A stretch of 64,000 bases of DNA from Crateriforma conspicua (GCF_007752935.1 NZ_CP036319.1:2170001-2234000); one strand, 5' to 3'; counted from the first letter of the stretch, positions 1 through 9,044 are shown. Notes: generated from the sequence alone by a model not told the origin. A program made the numbers and translations.

Positions 1-754
1 TCGCGGGCAACTCGGTCACGTCGTGGTATCCGAAGAATTCAACGGACTGTGAATGGTCATTGGAGAACTTCCTGAGTCGATCGAGTGACTCCAGCCTGGC
101 CACATTGTCTTCGGCGCGAATGGTTGCGAGTTCGCCGATTGGGTGATTGCGATCGTTCAGTTCTTCACGCAAATAGTAGGCATCGCCAACGTACAATAGC
201 TTCGTTGAGGACGTTTCGACGGCTACGCCGCAATGACCGATCGTGTGTCCCGGAAGCCAAATGAGGTGGACAGCGGCGTCTATCGCTAACTCGAGACGCC
301 TCGACGGTAGACCGAACCAATCCCCATCAGCTTCGGAGTAGCTATCCCACATCGGGCTATGCGAGAATTGCTCGGCACTGTACCGAGGGCTACCACGTTC
401 AATCTCGGCTAACTCCTCGGACGACACATGCACCTTTGCTTGGGGGAAGTCGGCTAGACCGCCTGCATGATCGTGATCACCGTGAGTCAACACGATGTCG
501 GTGACAGAGGTTTGCGAAAGTCCAAGGCTCTCGATTTGGCAAAGTGCCGTGCATTCGGGGATGAACTGAAAACCGGCCGCGTCGATCGCTGCTCGTCCAA
601 TGCGAGGGACAGGTTGCTCAATGTCCAGCATTCCGATTCCCGAATCGACGAGGACAATCCGATCAGCTTGTCGAAGGATCAATCCGTGGCAGGACGCTGG
701 CGGAAGTGGCGGTGAATGAAGCCAACCGAAATTGGCGTGGATGATTTTCAGCAT
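1..754 (-). CDS. MBL-fold metallo-hydrolase, C-terminus cut by window edge
   Basis: Translating the minus strand from the ATG at 752-754 gives about 251 codons with no stop before the left edge, so the gene is partial. The protein starts MLKIIHANFGWLHSPPL. Near residue 90 it has the metallo-beta-lactamase signature THGDHDHAGG, which supplies the metal-binding His/Asp cluster. Further histidines lie in LPGHTIGHCG and an aspartate in YVGDAYY, matching the later metal ligands of the family. It is probably a cytoplasmic hydrolase; no signal peptide is seen. Quorum-quenching lactonases and glyoxalase II-like enzymes share this fold, and the sequence alone does not fix the substrate. It is co-oriented with the two genes to its right. 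Confidence 0.85.
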   Translation of the reverse strand, partial: MLKIIHANFGWLHSPPLPPASCHGLILRQADRIVLVDSGIGMLDIEQPVPRIGRAAIDAAGFQFIPECTALCQIESLGLSQTSVTDIVLTHGDHDHAGGLADFPQAKVHVSSEELAEIERGSPRYSAEQFSHSPMWDSYSEADGDWFGLPSRRLELAIDAAVHLIWLPGHTIGHCGVAVETSSTKLLYVGDAYYLREELNDRNHPIGELATIRAEDNVARLESLDRLRKFSNDHSQSVEFFGYHDVTELPA

Positions 755-835
755 GAGGGGTTCAACGCTACAGGTCGATTTTGGTGAATGCATACAAGAT
801 ATAGGTTGAACCCAAAACGACGAAGGTCATCACGC

Positions 836-1405
836 TCAACCTTCGTCAGCTAACCTTCCCCCATCGTTCCAGTTGCCGAACATCTTGCCGGCGGCGGTCT
901 TGGTGATGAAGTTGCGGAGTCGTTTGTCGAACTCGGCAGGTTGCTTTCGCATCTCTTCGACGTAGCCGATGCGAACGCGTTTGTAGAGATCCGGAAACGA
1001 CTCGAAGTGTTCCCATGCGTCGGGTTTGGCCTTGAGTGCGGCGACGATGTCTTCGGCGACCCAGAAGTTGATTGACAGGTCGGGCAACGTCGCTTGGCCG
1101 GCGTCGGTCATCAAACCGAGACGAATCAACCGGCGAGCACGTTCCTTATTCAACTCGGTCCAGTTGCTGCGTTTGCGACGCGGCGTCAGACGTTGAGCCT
1201 TCTCGAACTCGGAATGCTTCTTGGCGATGCCGTCGATCCAACCGAAACAGATGGCTTCCTCGACCGCGTCGAGATACTCGACCGCTGGCACATTGGGTCG
1301 CTTGTCGAGTAAAAGCCAAATCTCGGTCTTTGTCTTTTGGTTTTCCTGCAGCCAGCCTCGCCATTCCTTCCGGTTGGCCGGTTTGATCGTTTCGGTGATG
1401 TCCAT
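836..1405 (-). CDS. YdeI/OmpD-associated family protein
   Basis: This roughly 189-residue protein matches the YdeI/OmpD-associated family (often labelled bacteriocin-protection YdeI). The features seen are an N-terminal NRKEWRGWLQENQ segment, the EAICFGWIDG core, the RLTPRRKRSNWTELNKERARRL stretch (read in two parts) and a C-terminal helical region with FETFPD-like motifs. The open frame extends to 1459, but that extension overlaps the GNAT gene upstream. The ATG at 1405, beginning MDITETIKPANRKEW, is the more natural start because it opens the conserved domain. It probably acts in the cytoplasm; the biochemical role of the family is not settled. It follows the GNAT gene closely and could share its transcript. 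Confidence 0.85.
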   Translation of the reverse strand: MDITETIKPANRKEWRGWLQENQKTKTEIWLLLDKRPNVPAVEYLDAVEEAICFGWIDGIAKKHSEFEKAQRLTPRRKRSNWTELNKERARRLIRLGLMTDAGQATLPDLSINFWVAEDIVAALKAKPDAWEHFESFPDLYKRVRIGYVEEMRKQPAEFDKRLRNFITKTAAGKMFGNWNDGGRLADEG

Positions 1406-1440
1406 GCTGCGACCCAGGTTGCAATCACTTCCAACGGGCT

Positions 1441-1908
1441 TCAATCGAGCCGTTTCCAATAAACCACTTTGTCCATGCCGTCGATGTAGAAGTCGCTGAT
1501 ACGAGCTTCTTCGCGATAGCCATGGGATCTGTAGAACGACCGAACGTATTCAAAGTCGTCGAGCCCGGCCGTTTCCACTAGCAACACGCGTGCGGATTGC
1601 TTCGCTAACGCTCGCTCGACGAAGCTGAGCAACTTACCGCCGCGACCACACCTCTGCTTGGCTGGATCAATGGCAATGTAGAGCAGATTCCATGTGCCTT
1701 CGGTCATTCGCTCTGGCATCGCGTAGGCAACACCAGCGATACCGTCCTCGTCGTCGACGAACCATTTGTCGGTAGATACATCCCCAGCGGCAAAGTGTTG
1801 ATCGACGGTATTTGCCAGTTCCGACAACTCTCGCGCCTCGAACAGGCCAACCGCCGAAGAAAGCTCCATCACGCCTGCTTTGTCGTTGGCTTTGAAGTCA
1901 CGAATCAT
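1441..1908 (-). CDS. GNAT family N-acetyltransferase
   Basis: A 155-residue single-domain GNAT enzyme that would transfer an acetyl group from acetyl-CoA to an unknown amine. The pyrophosphate-binding loop of motif A is visible as KQRCGRGGKLLSFVERAL around residues 84-101. It is preceded by a beta strand (NLLYIAIDP) and followed by motif B (FYRSHGYREEARISDFY). Length and layout fit a complete GNAT domain. The gene lies 35 bp upstream of the YdeI-family gene on the same strand, so they may be co-transcribed. It is the last recognisable chromosomal gene before the accessory region. The substrate cannot be deduced. Confidence 0.88.
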   Translation of the reverse strand: MIRDFKANDKAGVMELSSAVGLFEARELSELANTVDQHFAAGDVSTDKWFVDDEDGIAGVAYAMPERMTEGTWNLLYIAIDPAKQRCGRGGKLLSFVERALAKQSARVLLVETAGLDDFEYVRSFYRSHGYREEARISDFYIDGMDKVVYWKRLD

Positions 1909-2050
1909 TTGAAAACTTTGCTATTGGTTCTCGATAGTGCCTGCGGGCAGACACCACTCAAGCCGGTAAGGTTCGCATGAAAGACATGCGGACGCCAGAC
2001 AACCGCGACCGAAAGTCTCATTCGGACAAGCAAAACAAACTGTACCTAAT

Positions 2051-2083
2051 AACGCCGCTGTTCCCGCGGCCCCCACCGGCGTT
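2051..2083 (-). terminator. Hairpin after the leftward replication operon
   Basis: The 7-bp stem AACGCCG/CGGCGTT encloses a 19-nt GC-rich loop, just downstream of the stop codon of the last leftward gene (2102). It lacks a clear T-tract, so it is only a possible terminator. A short repeat of GTACCTAA flanks it at about 2042 and 2097. The rest of 1909-2101 holds no gene I can support. Confidence 0.35.
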
Positions 2084-2101
2084 TGCACGGCCGGGAAGTA
2101 C

Positions 2102-2560
2102 CTAAACGCGGTCGGTTGGCGGTTGGCCGGGCAGTGGTTCGCTATCGACGCAAACGGCCACAACGGCGGCGTCTGTCGCGTCCTCGTGGGCTGCCGCGTC
2201 TAGTTCGGCGTTGGCGTCGGTGATCGCAAATGACGCCAACCGCGGACGGAATTCGCCACACCAATCACATGCGATCACGATCGGGAACAACGCGTAGTTC
2301 ACCGAGGCCTCGCGGTTGCCATGGTCGCATACCGGTGGGAGACGTCGGCACTCACCCTGTTGGCATTCCTCTTCGGGCGGTTGATCGCGATCGAGCAGCG
2401 GCGAGGTGTCGAAGAAGCGGCAATCCCAGCACGACGGTTCAGGCTGATTCAAAATACCGCAATAACGCAATTCATCAGTAACCCCCTCGTGCCCTCGCGT
2501 GCGGGCGGGCATACGCGCGGGTGTCTGATGTATTGAGGTATTATTATTTATGTATTTCAT
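2102..2560 (-). CDS. Small cysteine-rich hypothetical protein
   Basis: A 152-residue protein, last in the leftward operon. Its centre is rich in cysteines, including CWDCRFF, ECQQGECRRLPPVC and ACDWCGEF. Pairs of CxxC type suggest one or two zinc knuckles, as in many small phage-encoded proteins. The start is supported by an AAGGA-like Shine-Dalgarno sequence about 10 nt before the ATG at 2558-2560. The C-terminal 45 residues are acidic and Ala-rich and look disordered. I do not recognise a family. Its position after the Prim-Pol gene suggests a role tied to element replication or packaging control, but that is only context. Confidence 0.6.
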   Translation of the reverse strand: MKYINNNTSIHQTPARMPARTRGHEGVTDELRYCGILNQPEPSCWDCRFFDTSPLLDRDQPPEEECQQGECRRLPPVCDHGNREASVNYALFPIVIACDWCGEFRPRLASFAITDANAELDAAAHEDATDAAVVAVCVDSEPLPGQPPTDRV

Positions 2561-2677
2561 TGTTCGTATTTCCTTGGGTTTCAGGCGAATTTCGGGTTTG
2601 CGGCATTCGGTGATGAACTCGATTACCGCACTGATGTTTTGGCCCTCGCAGTGATTGCCGCAACTGCGGTATTCAAT

Positions 2678-4876
2678 TCATCCGTTTTCGAGCAGCCGGT
2701 AGACAAAGCCGCATCGGGTCTTGGACCGTCGCTGCTCACGAACAACCAAACGCTGCGTGCCCAGCAATTCGATCACCTCCTTTTGTTCGCTGGGTTTCCA
2801 CGGCAATCTGCGGGCGAGTTCCCATTCGGGCATTGGTTTGTCGCCGCGTTTCTCTTTCCACTTCTTCAGCAGCCGGACGACCTCCTTGGCCATCGCGTCG
2901 AAGTCGTTACGGGCAACGTGGTCGCTGGCCATGAACAGCATCCGCCGCGTTTGATGCTCGACCACGCGGATGGCCCAGCGACAAGCGTCAGCATCGATGA
3001 CCGGATCACGGCAGTTGCGACTAACGGCGTAGAGAAGGGCGAGCTTTCGGGTCTGTTCGCTCACCCGTCCCCACACCGTCGTTCCGACCGGATCGTTCGC
3101 TTCCTCGGCTTTGTCGTACTGTTCCTCGGCGCTGACGCGAGCGTCGGCGAGCAACCGCTTGGCATCCTTGTCATGAGGGACGATTGCCGGCGTGGGGTTC
3201 CAATCAACAAGATTGCCGGCACCGGGGCGGAAATTCTCCCACCACGCGGCCGTCTCGATGATCGAATCCGGGACATCACGGATCTTGGGTTCTTGGCCCT
3301 TTCCGCGACGGCCACATTCGAAGATCAACATTCGAGCGAATAATCCGTTGGTTAACATCCGCTCGGACAACGCTTCGTAATAGTGGTTCGGGATCGCCGT
3401 GCCAAAGATGACCAGTGACGGTTGATTGATGACGCCGGGGTCTTCTTTGCCGGCTTTACGACGCATGGGATAGACGCTGTTGGCAGATGAGTACATCGTC
3501 AGCAACGTCGACATGATCTGCTCGAAGCGAGCGTCCTTGGATTTGTTGATCGATTGCAACAGTCCGTCGATCTCGTCGGTCTGAAACAGCATCGACGGGG
3601 TTAGGTTCAAACCGTCTTGAATCCCTTCACCGGACGCGAATCGTTCTCCGACGCAGCTTGCCATGCCAACTTGCTGCAGGATGCGGACGTTCAACTTCCG
3701 CGGCCAATCCTTGCCAGCGGCCGAGTGAGCCAAACCGAGCAGATACAGATTCGTCCGGTTGTCGCCGGGATCACGTACGCGGCGGCCGGCGAGTGTGGCT
3801 TGCAGCGACAACGCTCCGCAGAACGCCATGACAGGGTTGGGATACGGAGCCGTGTCGAGGCAATGGTCCATGACCTCGGCGATGAATCCGGGGATACGGA
3901 GTAAGTGATCTGGCAGCACTCCGGGGTCGGGAATGTTGGGTTTGTCACTCGAATCCGGTTCATCGTCGTCATCGTCAATGATATTTGATGACTTTGTGAA
4001 AGCCGACAGATCAACGTCATTCGCCGGTGGCGATGTCAATTGTTCGTCGCGCAACCAGCCGTAGGGACGATCGTGAGATTTGGTTGCCGCTTGGTTGATC
4101 TTGTGCTGCAACTCACGATCGGACCACGGCGGCGAACACCGCGGGTTGTATTCGCTTTGCAAGATCGCGAGGGCGCGATTAGGTGCAATGCCGAAGCCGT
4201 GAACCAATGCGGTCGCGGCGGCGAAGGTTTTCGAGTGACCGCTGCTGCCGGAGACCGCACCTGGCATGGCGGTGAGGTATGCGATGGCTCGTTGTTCAAC
4301 GTCGGCGGTTGGTTCCGAAAGCGCGGCCGGTATTGGCTTGGCAACTGGAACGCCCCGTTTGATGATGACGGCATCGGCGAGAGCTTTCACGCACGCGGCC
4401 AGCATGGGGGCGGGGACGGTTGCTGGATCGGCGTCGAGCACGTCATAGGGTTCGCCGTCTGGATGGATGCTTGGGCCGACCACGGTTTGACCACCAGTGG
4501 ATCGCAGCTCAACGATCATCGAACCGTCGGTCGGATCGGTGTGTTTGTCTGTGGTTGCACCAGTTGCGACGTACCAACGATGCGAGCGCGGTGAGGACGG
4601 CCGGCCGGTAACCGCTGGCGTTGGCGGCAGATATTGATCGGCTAGTTCGATCGCTTCGGGACAATCGAGATCCACGTCGACTAGCCAACCGGACGGCTCG
4701 CCGAGGATCAGTCCAATATTGCAACCTTCGGGAAAGACCTCAGGCTGCAAACGCAGCGATGTCCAGTCCCGTCGCGATGGTGACTTGGAGTTTGGTTTGA
4801 GCGGCACGCAGTACCAGCCACGATCGCGGTAGTTCGCGACGTGCGATCGAACGTCGATTGGGATTGGCTGGGACAT
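2678..4876 (-). CDS. Prim-Pol primase/polymerase fused to DUF3987-type helicase
   Basis: This 732-residue protein probably primes and unwinds DNA for element replication. The N-terminal 190 residues carry the archaeo-eukaryotic primase (Prim-Pol) motifs: the acidic pair in WLVDVDLDC (motif I), an S-x-H in PRSHRWY (motif II) and ELRSTGGQTVVGPSIHPDG (motif III). A linker rich in Asp/Ser at about 290-315 leads to a RecA-fold segment like DUF3987, with a Walker A-like loop SAAGKD near residue 395 and a Walker B-like LFQTDEID near 440. The C-terminal 60 residues look like a winged helix. This architecture is common in phages, satellites and integrative elements. The gene follows the 148-aa hypothetical gene and precedes the Cys-rich gene. 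Confidence 0.85.
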   Translation of the reverse strand: MSQPIPIDVRSHVANYRDRGWYCVPLKPNSKSPSRRDWTSLRLQPEVFPEGCNIGLILGEPSGWLVDVDLDCPEAIELADQYLPPTPAVTGRPSSPRSHRWYVATGATTDKHTDPTDGSMIVELRSTGGQTVVGPSIHPDGEPYDVLDADPATVPAPMLAACVKALADAVIIKRGVPVAKPIPAALSEPTADVEQRAIAYLTAMPGAVSGSSGHSKTFAAATALVHGFGIAPNRALAILQSEYNPRCSPPWSDRELQHKINQAATKSHDRPYGWLRDEQLTSPPANDVDLSAFTKSSNIIDDDDDEPDSSDKPNIPDPGVLPDHLLRIPGFIAEVMDHCLDTAPYPNPVMAFCGALSLQATLAGRRVRDPGDNRTNLYLLGLAHSAAGKDWPRKLNVRILQQVGMASCVGERFASGEGIQDGLNLTPSMLFQTDEIDGLLQSINKSKDARFEQIMSTLLTMYSSANSVYPMRRKAGKEDPGVINQPSLVIFGTAIPNHYYEALSERMLTNGLFARMLIFECGRRGKGQEPKIRDVPDSIIETAAWWENFRPGAGNLVDWNPTPAIVPHDKDAKRLLADARVSAEEQYDKAEEANDPVGTTVWGRVSEQTRKLALLYAVSRNCRDPVIDADACRWAIRVVEHQTRRMLFMASDHVARNDFDAMAKEVVRLLKKWKEKRGDKPMPEWELARRLPWKPSEQKEVIELLGTQRLVVREQRRSKTRCGFVYRLLENG

Positions 4877-4931
4877 GGCCGGCTACCAAGATGCAAGTCA
4901 CTGGGTGGGGAAGATGGGTGACCGCCGGCAG

Positions 4932-5378
4932 TCACTCACTCGATCCCAGCTTCGGCATCTCGGCGAGCCGACGCTGCGCGGTTTCGTAAGCCTTGATAGC
5001 CCGGTCCGCGTGTCGAGTCTCCGGTGAGACGTGCTGGAAACATTCATCCAACGCTTGGGTGATGTCGATCATCCAGCCGCTCCAATACTCTCGGTCACGC
5101 GGCGGCAGATAATGTCGAATCTTGGCCAGCGGATGCTTCGGCACCAGCGTCGACCGATCGTGGTAGAAGCACAACGTCCCGCCGTCATCGTTCGCGGTTG
5201 GTTCGTCGATGTACAAGTCATAGTCAACGGTCTTCACCTCGGCGTCTTCGATGTTGTCGACATCGCTTTCGTCCACCAGATTGACCGACAGGCTTCGAAT
5301 GAGGCGGGCTGCATCGCCGGCGACCGAAAGCTCGACACCATCAAGCGGACCGTCGTTGAGTTGGATCAAGTATTCCAA
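4932..5378 (-). CDS. Hypothetical protein in the replication operon
   Basis: A 148-residue acidic protein beginning MEYLIQLNDGPLDGVELSV. That opening resembles small beta-rich proteins annotated as hypothetical in phages and planctomycetes. The middle has aspartate-rich strands (DYDLYIDEPTANDDGG) and the C-terminus is helical, with ECFQHVSPETRHADRAIKAYE. There is no signal peptide or membrane segment. It lies between the helicase gene (28 bp gap) and the Prim-Pol gene (55 bp gap), all leftward, so it is almost certainly co-transcribed. I do not recognise a family and offer no function. Confidence 0.65.
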   Translation of the reverse strand: MEYLIQLNDGPLDGVELSVAGDAARLIRSLSVNLVDESDVDNIEDAEVKTVDYDLYIDEPTANDDGGTLCFYHDRSTLVPKHPLAKIRHYLPPRDREYWSGWMIDITQALDECFQHVSPETRHADRAIKAYETAQRRLAEMPKLGSSE

Positions 5379-5406
5379 TGAAACATCCTTGGGCTAAAGG
5401 TCGAAG

Positions 5407-7074
5407 TCAAAACGGGGCATCTTCGAGATTCGCGATTGCCGGTACTTCGCCGAGCGTGCAACCGATGATGCGGTCGTAGCGTTGGCCAGCGATTGATCGC
5501 ACGGTGATCGAATCCGGTGCGGCCAATAGTCCGGCGGCAGCGATGCCCATCGCCTCGTCGGCGTCAGTCGGGCACGGATCGAGGCAACGCTCCTGCCACC
5601 ACTGTTCGGCTTTGCGGCGGGCGAAGCCGGAGTGCTCGATGCAGATGAATTCACTTTGCCAATGATCCAGACCGATCATGTAGTCGACTCGCAAGCATCG
5701 CGGTGCGTCATCGTCGGCATCGCGTTTGCGATGGATGCGATAAACGATGTCTTGGACGTCGTAGTCGGTGTCGGTGACTTCGCCCGAGAGGACGCCGGCT
5801 TCGCTCGCCTTGGCATCGTGGGCCTCGCGGTCTGGCGGTGGAAACGGATGACCGCACTCGGGACAATTCGCATATCCGCACGCGACCAAGGCGTGACATT
5901 TTTCGCACTCTTTGGCCGGTGGTTCTTGGTCCGGGCGGGCAGCTTTCTCTTTCGGTTTGATTTGGTCGATCGGTCCGTGGCGTTCGATGTTGCCGCCGAA
6001 GTCGAGGACTAGGCAGTTCCGTTTGTCGGGATGCAGACGAAAGCCGCGACCAACACATTGATAAAGCAAGCCCGGCGACATGGTCGGGCGGAGCATGACC
6101 ACGCAATCGACGCGAGGTGCGTCGAATCCGGTCGTCAGCACATTCACGTTGCAAAGGAAACGCAGCGGTTCGTCGGCAAGCAAGGAAGTTGGTGCATCAC
6201 CGCGGAATCGCGACAGCAGTTCATCGCGTTCATCCGCCGGCGTCTCACCAGTGACAAAGCCACACTCGATGTCGTGGTTTTTCGCCAACGTTTCGACGAT
6301 TTGCCGGCCGTGGGCGACACTGGCGGCGAAGATCAAAACCGCCCTGCGGTCCGCGGTCAGTTCCACGATCTCGGCACACGCGGCCGACACGAGGGCGTCG
6401 TCGCCGGCCAATTGTTCGACATCACCGGTGACAAACTCGCCGGCACGGGTGCGGAGGTCGCCGAAGTCCGCTCGGTTGACGCCAGCTTTGGAAACGAGCG
6501 GGCAGAGATATCCATCGCGGATCAGTTCTTTGATGCCGACGTCGAAACAAACATGATTCAAGAAATGGTCTGGCGAACAGATCATTCCACTGTCCAAGCG
6601 GAACGGTGTCGCGGTTAGCCCAATCACGCGAACATTCGGGTTGATCACTTTGCAATCGGCAAGAAACTGCCGATACATACCGTCACCCTTCTTGCCGATA
6701 AGGTGTGCCTCATCAACCACGATCAGATCGAACGGATCAAGCTCGCACGCTCTCTTGTAAACGCTTTGAATGCCAGCGACCAAAACCGGCGTGTTCGTGT
6801 CACGCTTCTTCAGCCCAGCGGAGTACAAACCGACGTCGATGTCCGGACAGAGGCGGCGAACCTTGTCGGCGTTCTGTTCGAGCAACTCTTTGACGTGAGC
6901 CAGGATCAGCACGCGACCGCTCCAACGCTGAACAGCATCGCTAGCGATCTGCGCAAGCACGAGAGACTTACCGGCACCGGTCGGCAATACGGCGACCGGA
7001 TTGTCGTCGCGGGTGCGGATATGTTCGTAAACCGCGTCGACGGCGGATTGTTGATAGGCTCGCAGTTGCATCAC
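5407..7074 (-). CDS. SF2 DEAD/DEAH-box helicase, RadD-like
   Basis: A 555-residue superfamily 2 helicase. It has a Q-type opening (LRAYQQSAVDAVYEHI), Walker A PTGAGKS near residue 31, the DEAH box in LIVVDEAHL near 119, GLTATPFR near 153, and motif VI QCVGRGFRLHP near 345. After the helicase core is a four-cysteine knuckle (CEKCHALVACGYANCPECG, about residues 395-413). The order matches RadD/YejH-like proteins, which act on branched DNA in recombination and repair. The start codon overlaps the stop of the upstream resolvase gene by 4 nt (ATGA), indicating translational coupling. Helicase and Holliday-junction resolvase in adjacent genes suggest joint processing of recombination intermediates. 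Confidence 0.88.
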   Translation of the reverse strand: MMQLRAYQQSAVDAVYEHIRTRDDNPVAVLPTGAGKSLVLAQIASDAVQRWSGRVLILAHVKELLEQNADKVRRLCPDIDVGLYSAGLKKRDTNTPVLVAGIQSVYKRACELDPFDLIVVDEAHLIGKKGDGMYRQFLADCKVINPNVRVIGLTATPFRLDSGMICSPDHFLNHVCFDVGIKELIRDGYLCPLVSKAGVNRADFGDLRTRAGEFVTGDVEQLAGDDALVSAACAEIVELTADRRAVLIFAASVAHGRQIVETLAKNHDIECGFVTGETPADERDELLSRFRGDAPTSLLADEPLRFLCNVNVLTTGFDAPRVDCVVMLRPTMSPGLLYQCVGRGFRLHPDKRNCLVLDFGGNIERHGPIDQIKPKEKAARPDQEPPAKECEKCHALVACGYANCPECGHPFPPPDREAHDAKASEAGVLSGEVTDTDYDVQDIVYRIHRKRDADDDAPRCLRVDYMIGLDHWQSEFICIEHSGFARRKAEQWWQERCLDPCPTDADEAMGIAAAGLLAAPDSITVRSIAGQRYDRIIGCTLGEVPAIANLEDAPF

Positions 7075-7655
7075 ATCGGCACTCCGTTTCGGCGTTTGCC
7101 GGATCCGGCTTCAACGACCGATGGCGGCATCTTCGATTGCTTGTGTTTGCAATCACGACAAATTCGGTGTGTCGGGCCTTTTGATTCGAAAGATTGGTGG
7201 CACTGCAAACAAATGCGATTGGCATGGGCGTGTCTTTCGACATCGACCTCTGCGATCCAGACGATCGCTTGGCCCTTTGGCTTGTCTGCCGTCCGCTGGA
7301 CACCGGCGGCGATCTCTGCCTTGGTTCGTCGCTTTGGCGGAGCCTTCTTCTCGGCCACGATCTTTTCAATCGCCAATCGCACGATCTGGTTGTCGTCCAA
7401 GAACGCTCCGCCCCACTGCAGCGCGTCAAGCATCGCTTTGAGCACATTGTCGATGTCGCGACGGCGGCGGTCGGGCATGTGCAATTCGATGTCGACCGAC
7501 AGGGGGCCTTCGAGCGGTTGCACGCCTTTGCGATGCAGGTAGCCGCTCACGTCGGCGCGGTACTCGCGACCTTTCTTGGAGATCAACACACGCTGGCCGA
7601 CGTGTCGCCAGTAGTGATTGATCGTGGGCGGATAGGGCAGTTTGAGCTTGAGCAT
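7071..7655 (-). CDS. rusA: RusA-family Holliday junction resolvase with C-terminal zinc-binding tail
   Basis: The first 120 residues match RusA crossover-junction endodeoxyribonuclease: the opening LPYPPTINHYWRH, the metal-binding aspartates in MPDRRRRDIDNVLKAMLDAL, and the following GAFLDDNQIV. RusA dimers cut Holliday junctions and are mostly phage-borne. This copy has about 70 extra residues with ICLQCHQSFESKG and HRICRDCKHKQ, two CxxC pairs that probably bind one zinc. Standard RusA is about 120 residues, so the tail is an addition and may bind DNA or the neighbouring helicase. It overlaps the helicase gene by 4 nt. The protein family assignment is strong; the tail function is inferred. 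Confidence 0.88.
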   Translation of the reverse strand: MLKLKLPYPPTINHYWRHVGQRVLISKKGREYRADVSGYLHRKGVQPLEGPLSVDIELHMPDRRRRDIDNVLKAMLDALQWGGAFLDDNQIVRLAIEKIVAEKKAPPKRRTKAEIAAGVQRTADKPKGQAIVWIAEVDVERHAHANRICLQCHQSFESKGPTHRICRDCKHKQSKMPPSVVEAGSGKRRNGVPM

Positions 7656-7749
7656 TCGTTACAGAGCAAGTGAAAAGAAAACGCCCGGCCGACAGTCCGT
7701 TGCCGGCCGAGCGTCTGGCCTTGGTGCGATCTTCAGGGAGAGGTCGCGA

Positions 7750-8241
7750 CTATCGCTGCCAAGGTGGGGTATCCGTGCCGGAAGAGTCCGGCGAAGAAGC
7801 GGCGGTGCTAGACAGTTCGGAAGCCGCGATGGGCTGGGCCGAGGCGTCGCGCCGGGAATACCCCTTCACTTCGTTCTGCAACTCGCCAGTGTCTGATCGG
7901 CGTTTCACCTTGACGTGGATGTTGCAAGGCAAGTTGTGCAGGTCCGTCGAATCCGTTGGGGTGAGCACACCCACGGCGCGGCAGATCGCAGACAATTCGC
8001 GACGAGCGATCTCGACTGCGGTCGCGTTGGGGTTGTCGAGATTGAGTCGCACCCACAGGAGCCTGTTGGCGTGCTCGCCTTCGATAACTTGAAACGTGAG
8101 CTGAAGATAATTTCCGGCTCCCGACTTGGTCGGCTTCATTTCGCTGTCGGTGATGACGGCAACGTACTTGCCAACCGGGATCGGTTCGAGGTCGTTGGCG
8201 GGTTTAATAGTGTTGGCATCAAAGCCTTGAAGGTTGGCCAT
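7750..8241 (-). CDS. DUF669-family (phage ssDNA-binding-like) protein
   Basis: A 163-residue protein beginning MANLQGFDANTIKPANDLEPIPVGKYVAVI. This opening, followed by MKPTKSGAGNYLQLTFQVIEGEHANRLLWVRLNLD (read in two parts), is characteristic of DUF669 proteins found in phage recombination operons, where they are thought to bind single-stranded DNA. The frame is open up to 8370, but the ATG at 8239-8241 is preceded by an AAGGA Shine-Dalgarno sequence and opens the conserved region. The C-terminus (about 35 residues) is Ser/Asp/Pro-rich and ends in PPWQR, like the acidic tails of SSB-type proteins that recruit partners. It follows the Sak4-like ATPase gene, its usual neighbour. Confidence 0.85.
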   Translation of the reverse strand: MANLQGFDANTIKPANDLEPIPVGKYVAVITDSEMKPTKSGAGNYLQLTFQVIEGEHANRLLWVRLNLDNPNATAVEIARRELSAICRAVGVLTPTDSTDLHNLPCNIHVKVKRRSDTGELQNEVKGYSRRDASAQPIAASELSSTAASSPDSSGTDTPPWQR

Positions 8242-8285
8242 GGTTGGTTCCTTGGGAAAGTGGAAAGGGTTGGTGAATCGGTCGA

Positions 8286-9044
8286 TCAGTTCTTGGTCAT
8301 GGCACCGACGAACGCCGGCCACGAGAGCGGCAACTCGGTGTCGATGCCGTAGCGATTCTTGGCGACGCACGACGGTGATCCATAGGCACGGACAATACGT
8401 TCGCCGCCGTCTTTGCCGACCGCGTGAGCGATCGTGCGTTTACGGTTGAACCCGCCGTCTTCGGTTTGCGTTCGCATCTTGCGGGTGGCGAACAGCACCG
8501 CATCGCACCACTCTTTGATGAGTGCCGCGGCGTGTTTGTGCAGTCGCGGCGAATAGCGGTCGTAGGGCGAGCTTTCCGGATCTTCGAAACGCTCGACCTT
8601 TGAGTGAGCGATCAGCACGACCACCATGCCACGGGAACGCAGCACGCTAAGCACATCGAGAACGTCCCGCCACAGCGATAAGGCGTGCATGTAGCCGCGG
8701 GCGTATCCGCCGTCGACCTTTTCGATTGACTCGACTCCGTACTGCTGGCAGAGCTTGTCCCAAACCAAACGTTCGAGCCAATCGAGTGAGTCGACTACGA
8801 CGCTTTGATAGTCGTGCTTTTCATCACGCAGCGTTTTCAGTGCCGCCATGACGTCATCAAACGTGCCGGCCAGCGGAAAACGATCGCAGTCGATCTCGTC
8901 GAGACCGTCTTCGGTCTGAATGAAGATCGGCTTGGGTGCTTGGCTGCCGAATGTCGACTTGCCAATGCCCTCGACGCCATAGAGCAGCACGCGAGGTGGC
9001 TTCGATTGCCGGCCGGATTGGATGGATTGAAGTAACGTGGTCAC
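8286..9044 (-). CDS. Sak4-like/AAA_24 phage ATPase (single-strand annealing recombinase)
   Basis: A 252-residue RecA-fold ATPase. Walker A is GVEGIGKST at about residues 23-31, a Walker B-type strand is SVVVDSLDWLE near 80-90, and a third conserved strand is VVVLIAHSKVERFED. It resembles the AAA_24/Sak4 family of phage nucleotide-binding proteins, which promote single-strand annealing with a partner SSB. The lysine/histidine-rich segment YSPRLHKHAAALIKEW is also typical. Its neighbour downstream, the DUF669 protein, is the likely SSB partner. It lies second in the leftward operon, 33 bp after the 79-residue gene. The family is clear; annealing activity itself is inferred. Confidence 0.87.
   Translation of the reverse strand: MTTLLQSIQSGRQSKPPRVLLYGVEGIGKSTFGSQAPKPIFIQTEDGLDEIDCDRFPLAGTFDDVMAALKTLRDEKHDYQSVVVDSLDWLERLVWDKLCQQYGVESIEKVDGGYARGYMHALSLWRDVLDVLSVLRSRGMVVVLIAHSKVERFEDPESSPYDRYSPRLHKHAAALIKEWCDAVLFATRKMRTQTEDGGFNRKRTIAHAVGKDGGERIVRAYGSPSCVAKNRYGIDTELPLSWPAFVGAMTKN

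Noticed and set aside
1921-2163. 80-residue cysteine-containing minus-strand reading
   Set aside because: It overlaps the end of the Cys-rich gene and an intergenic hairpin, lacks a ribosome-binding site and has no recognisable structure.
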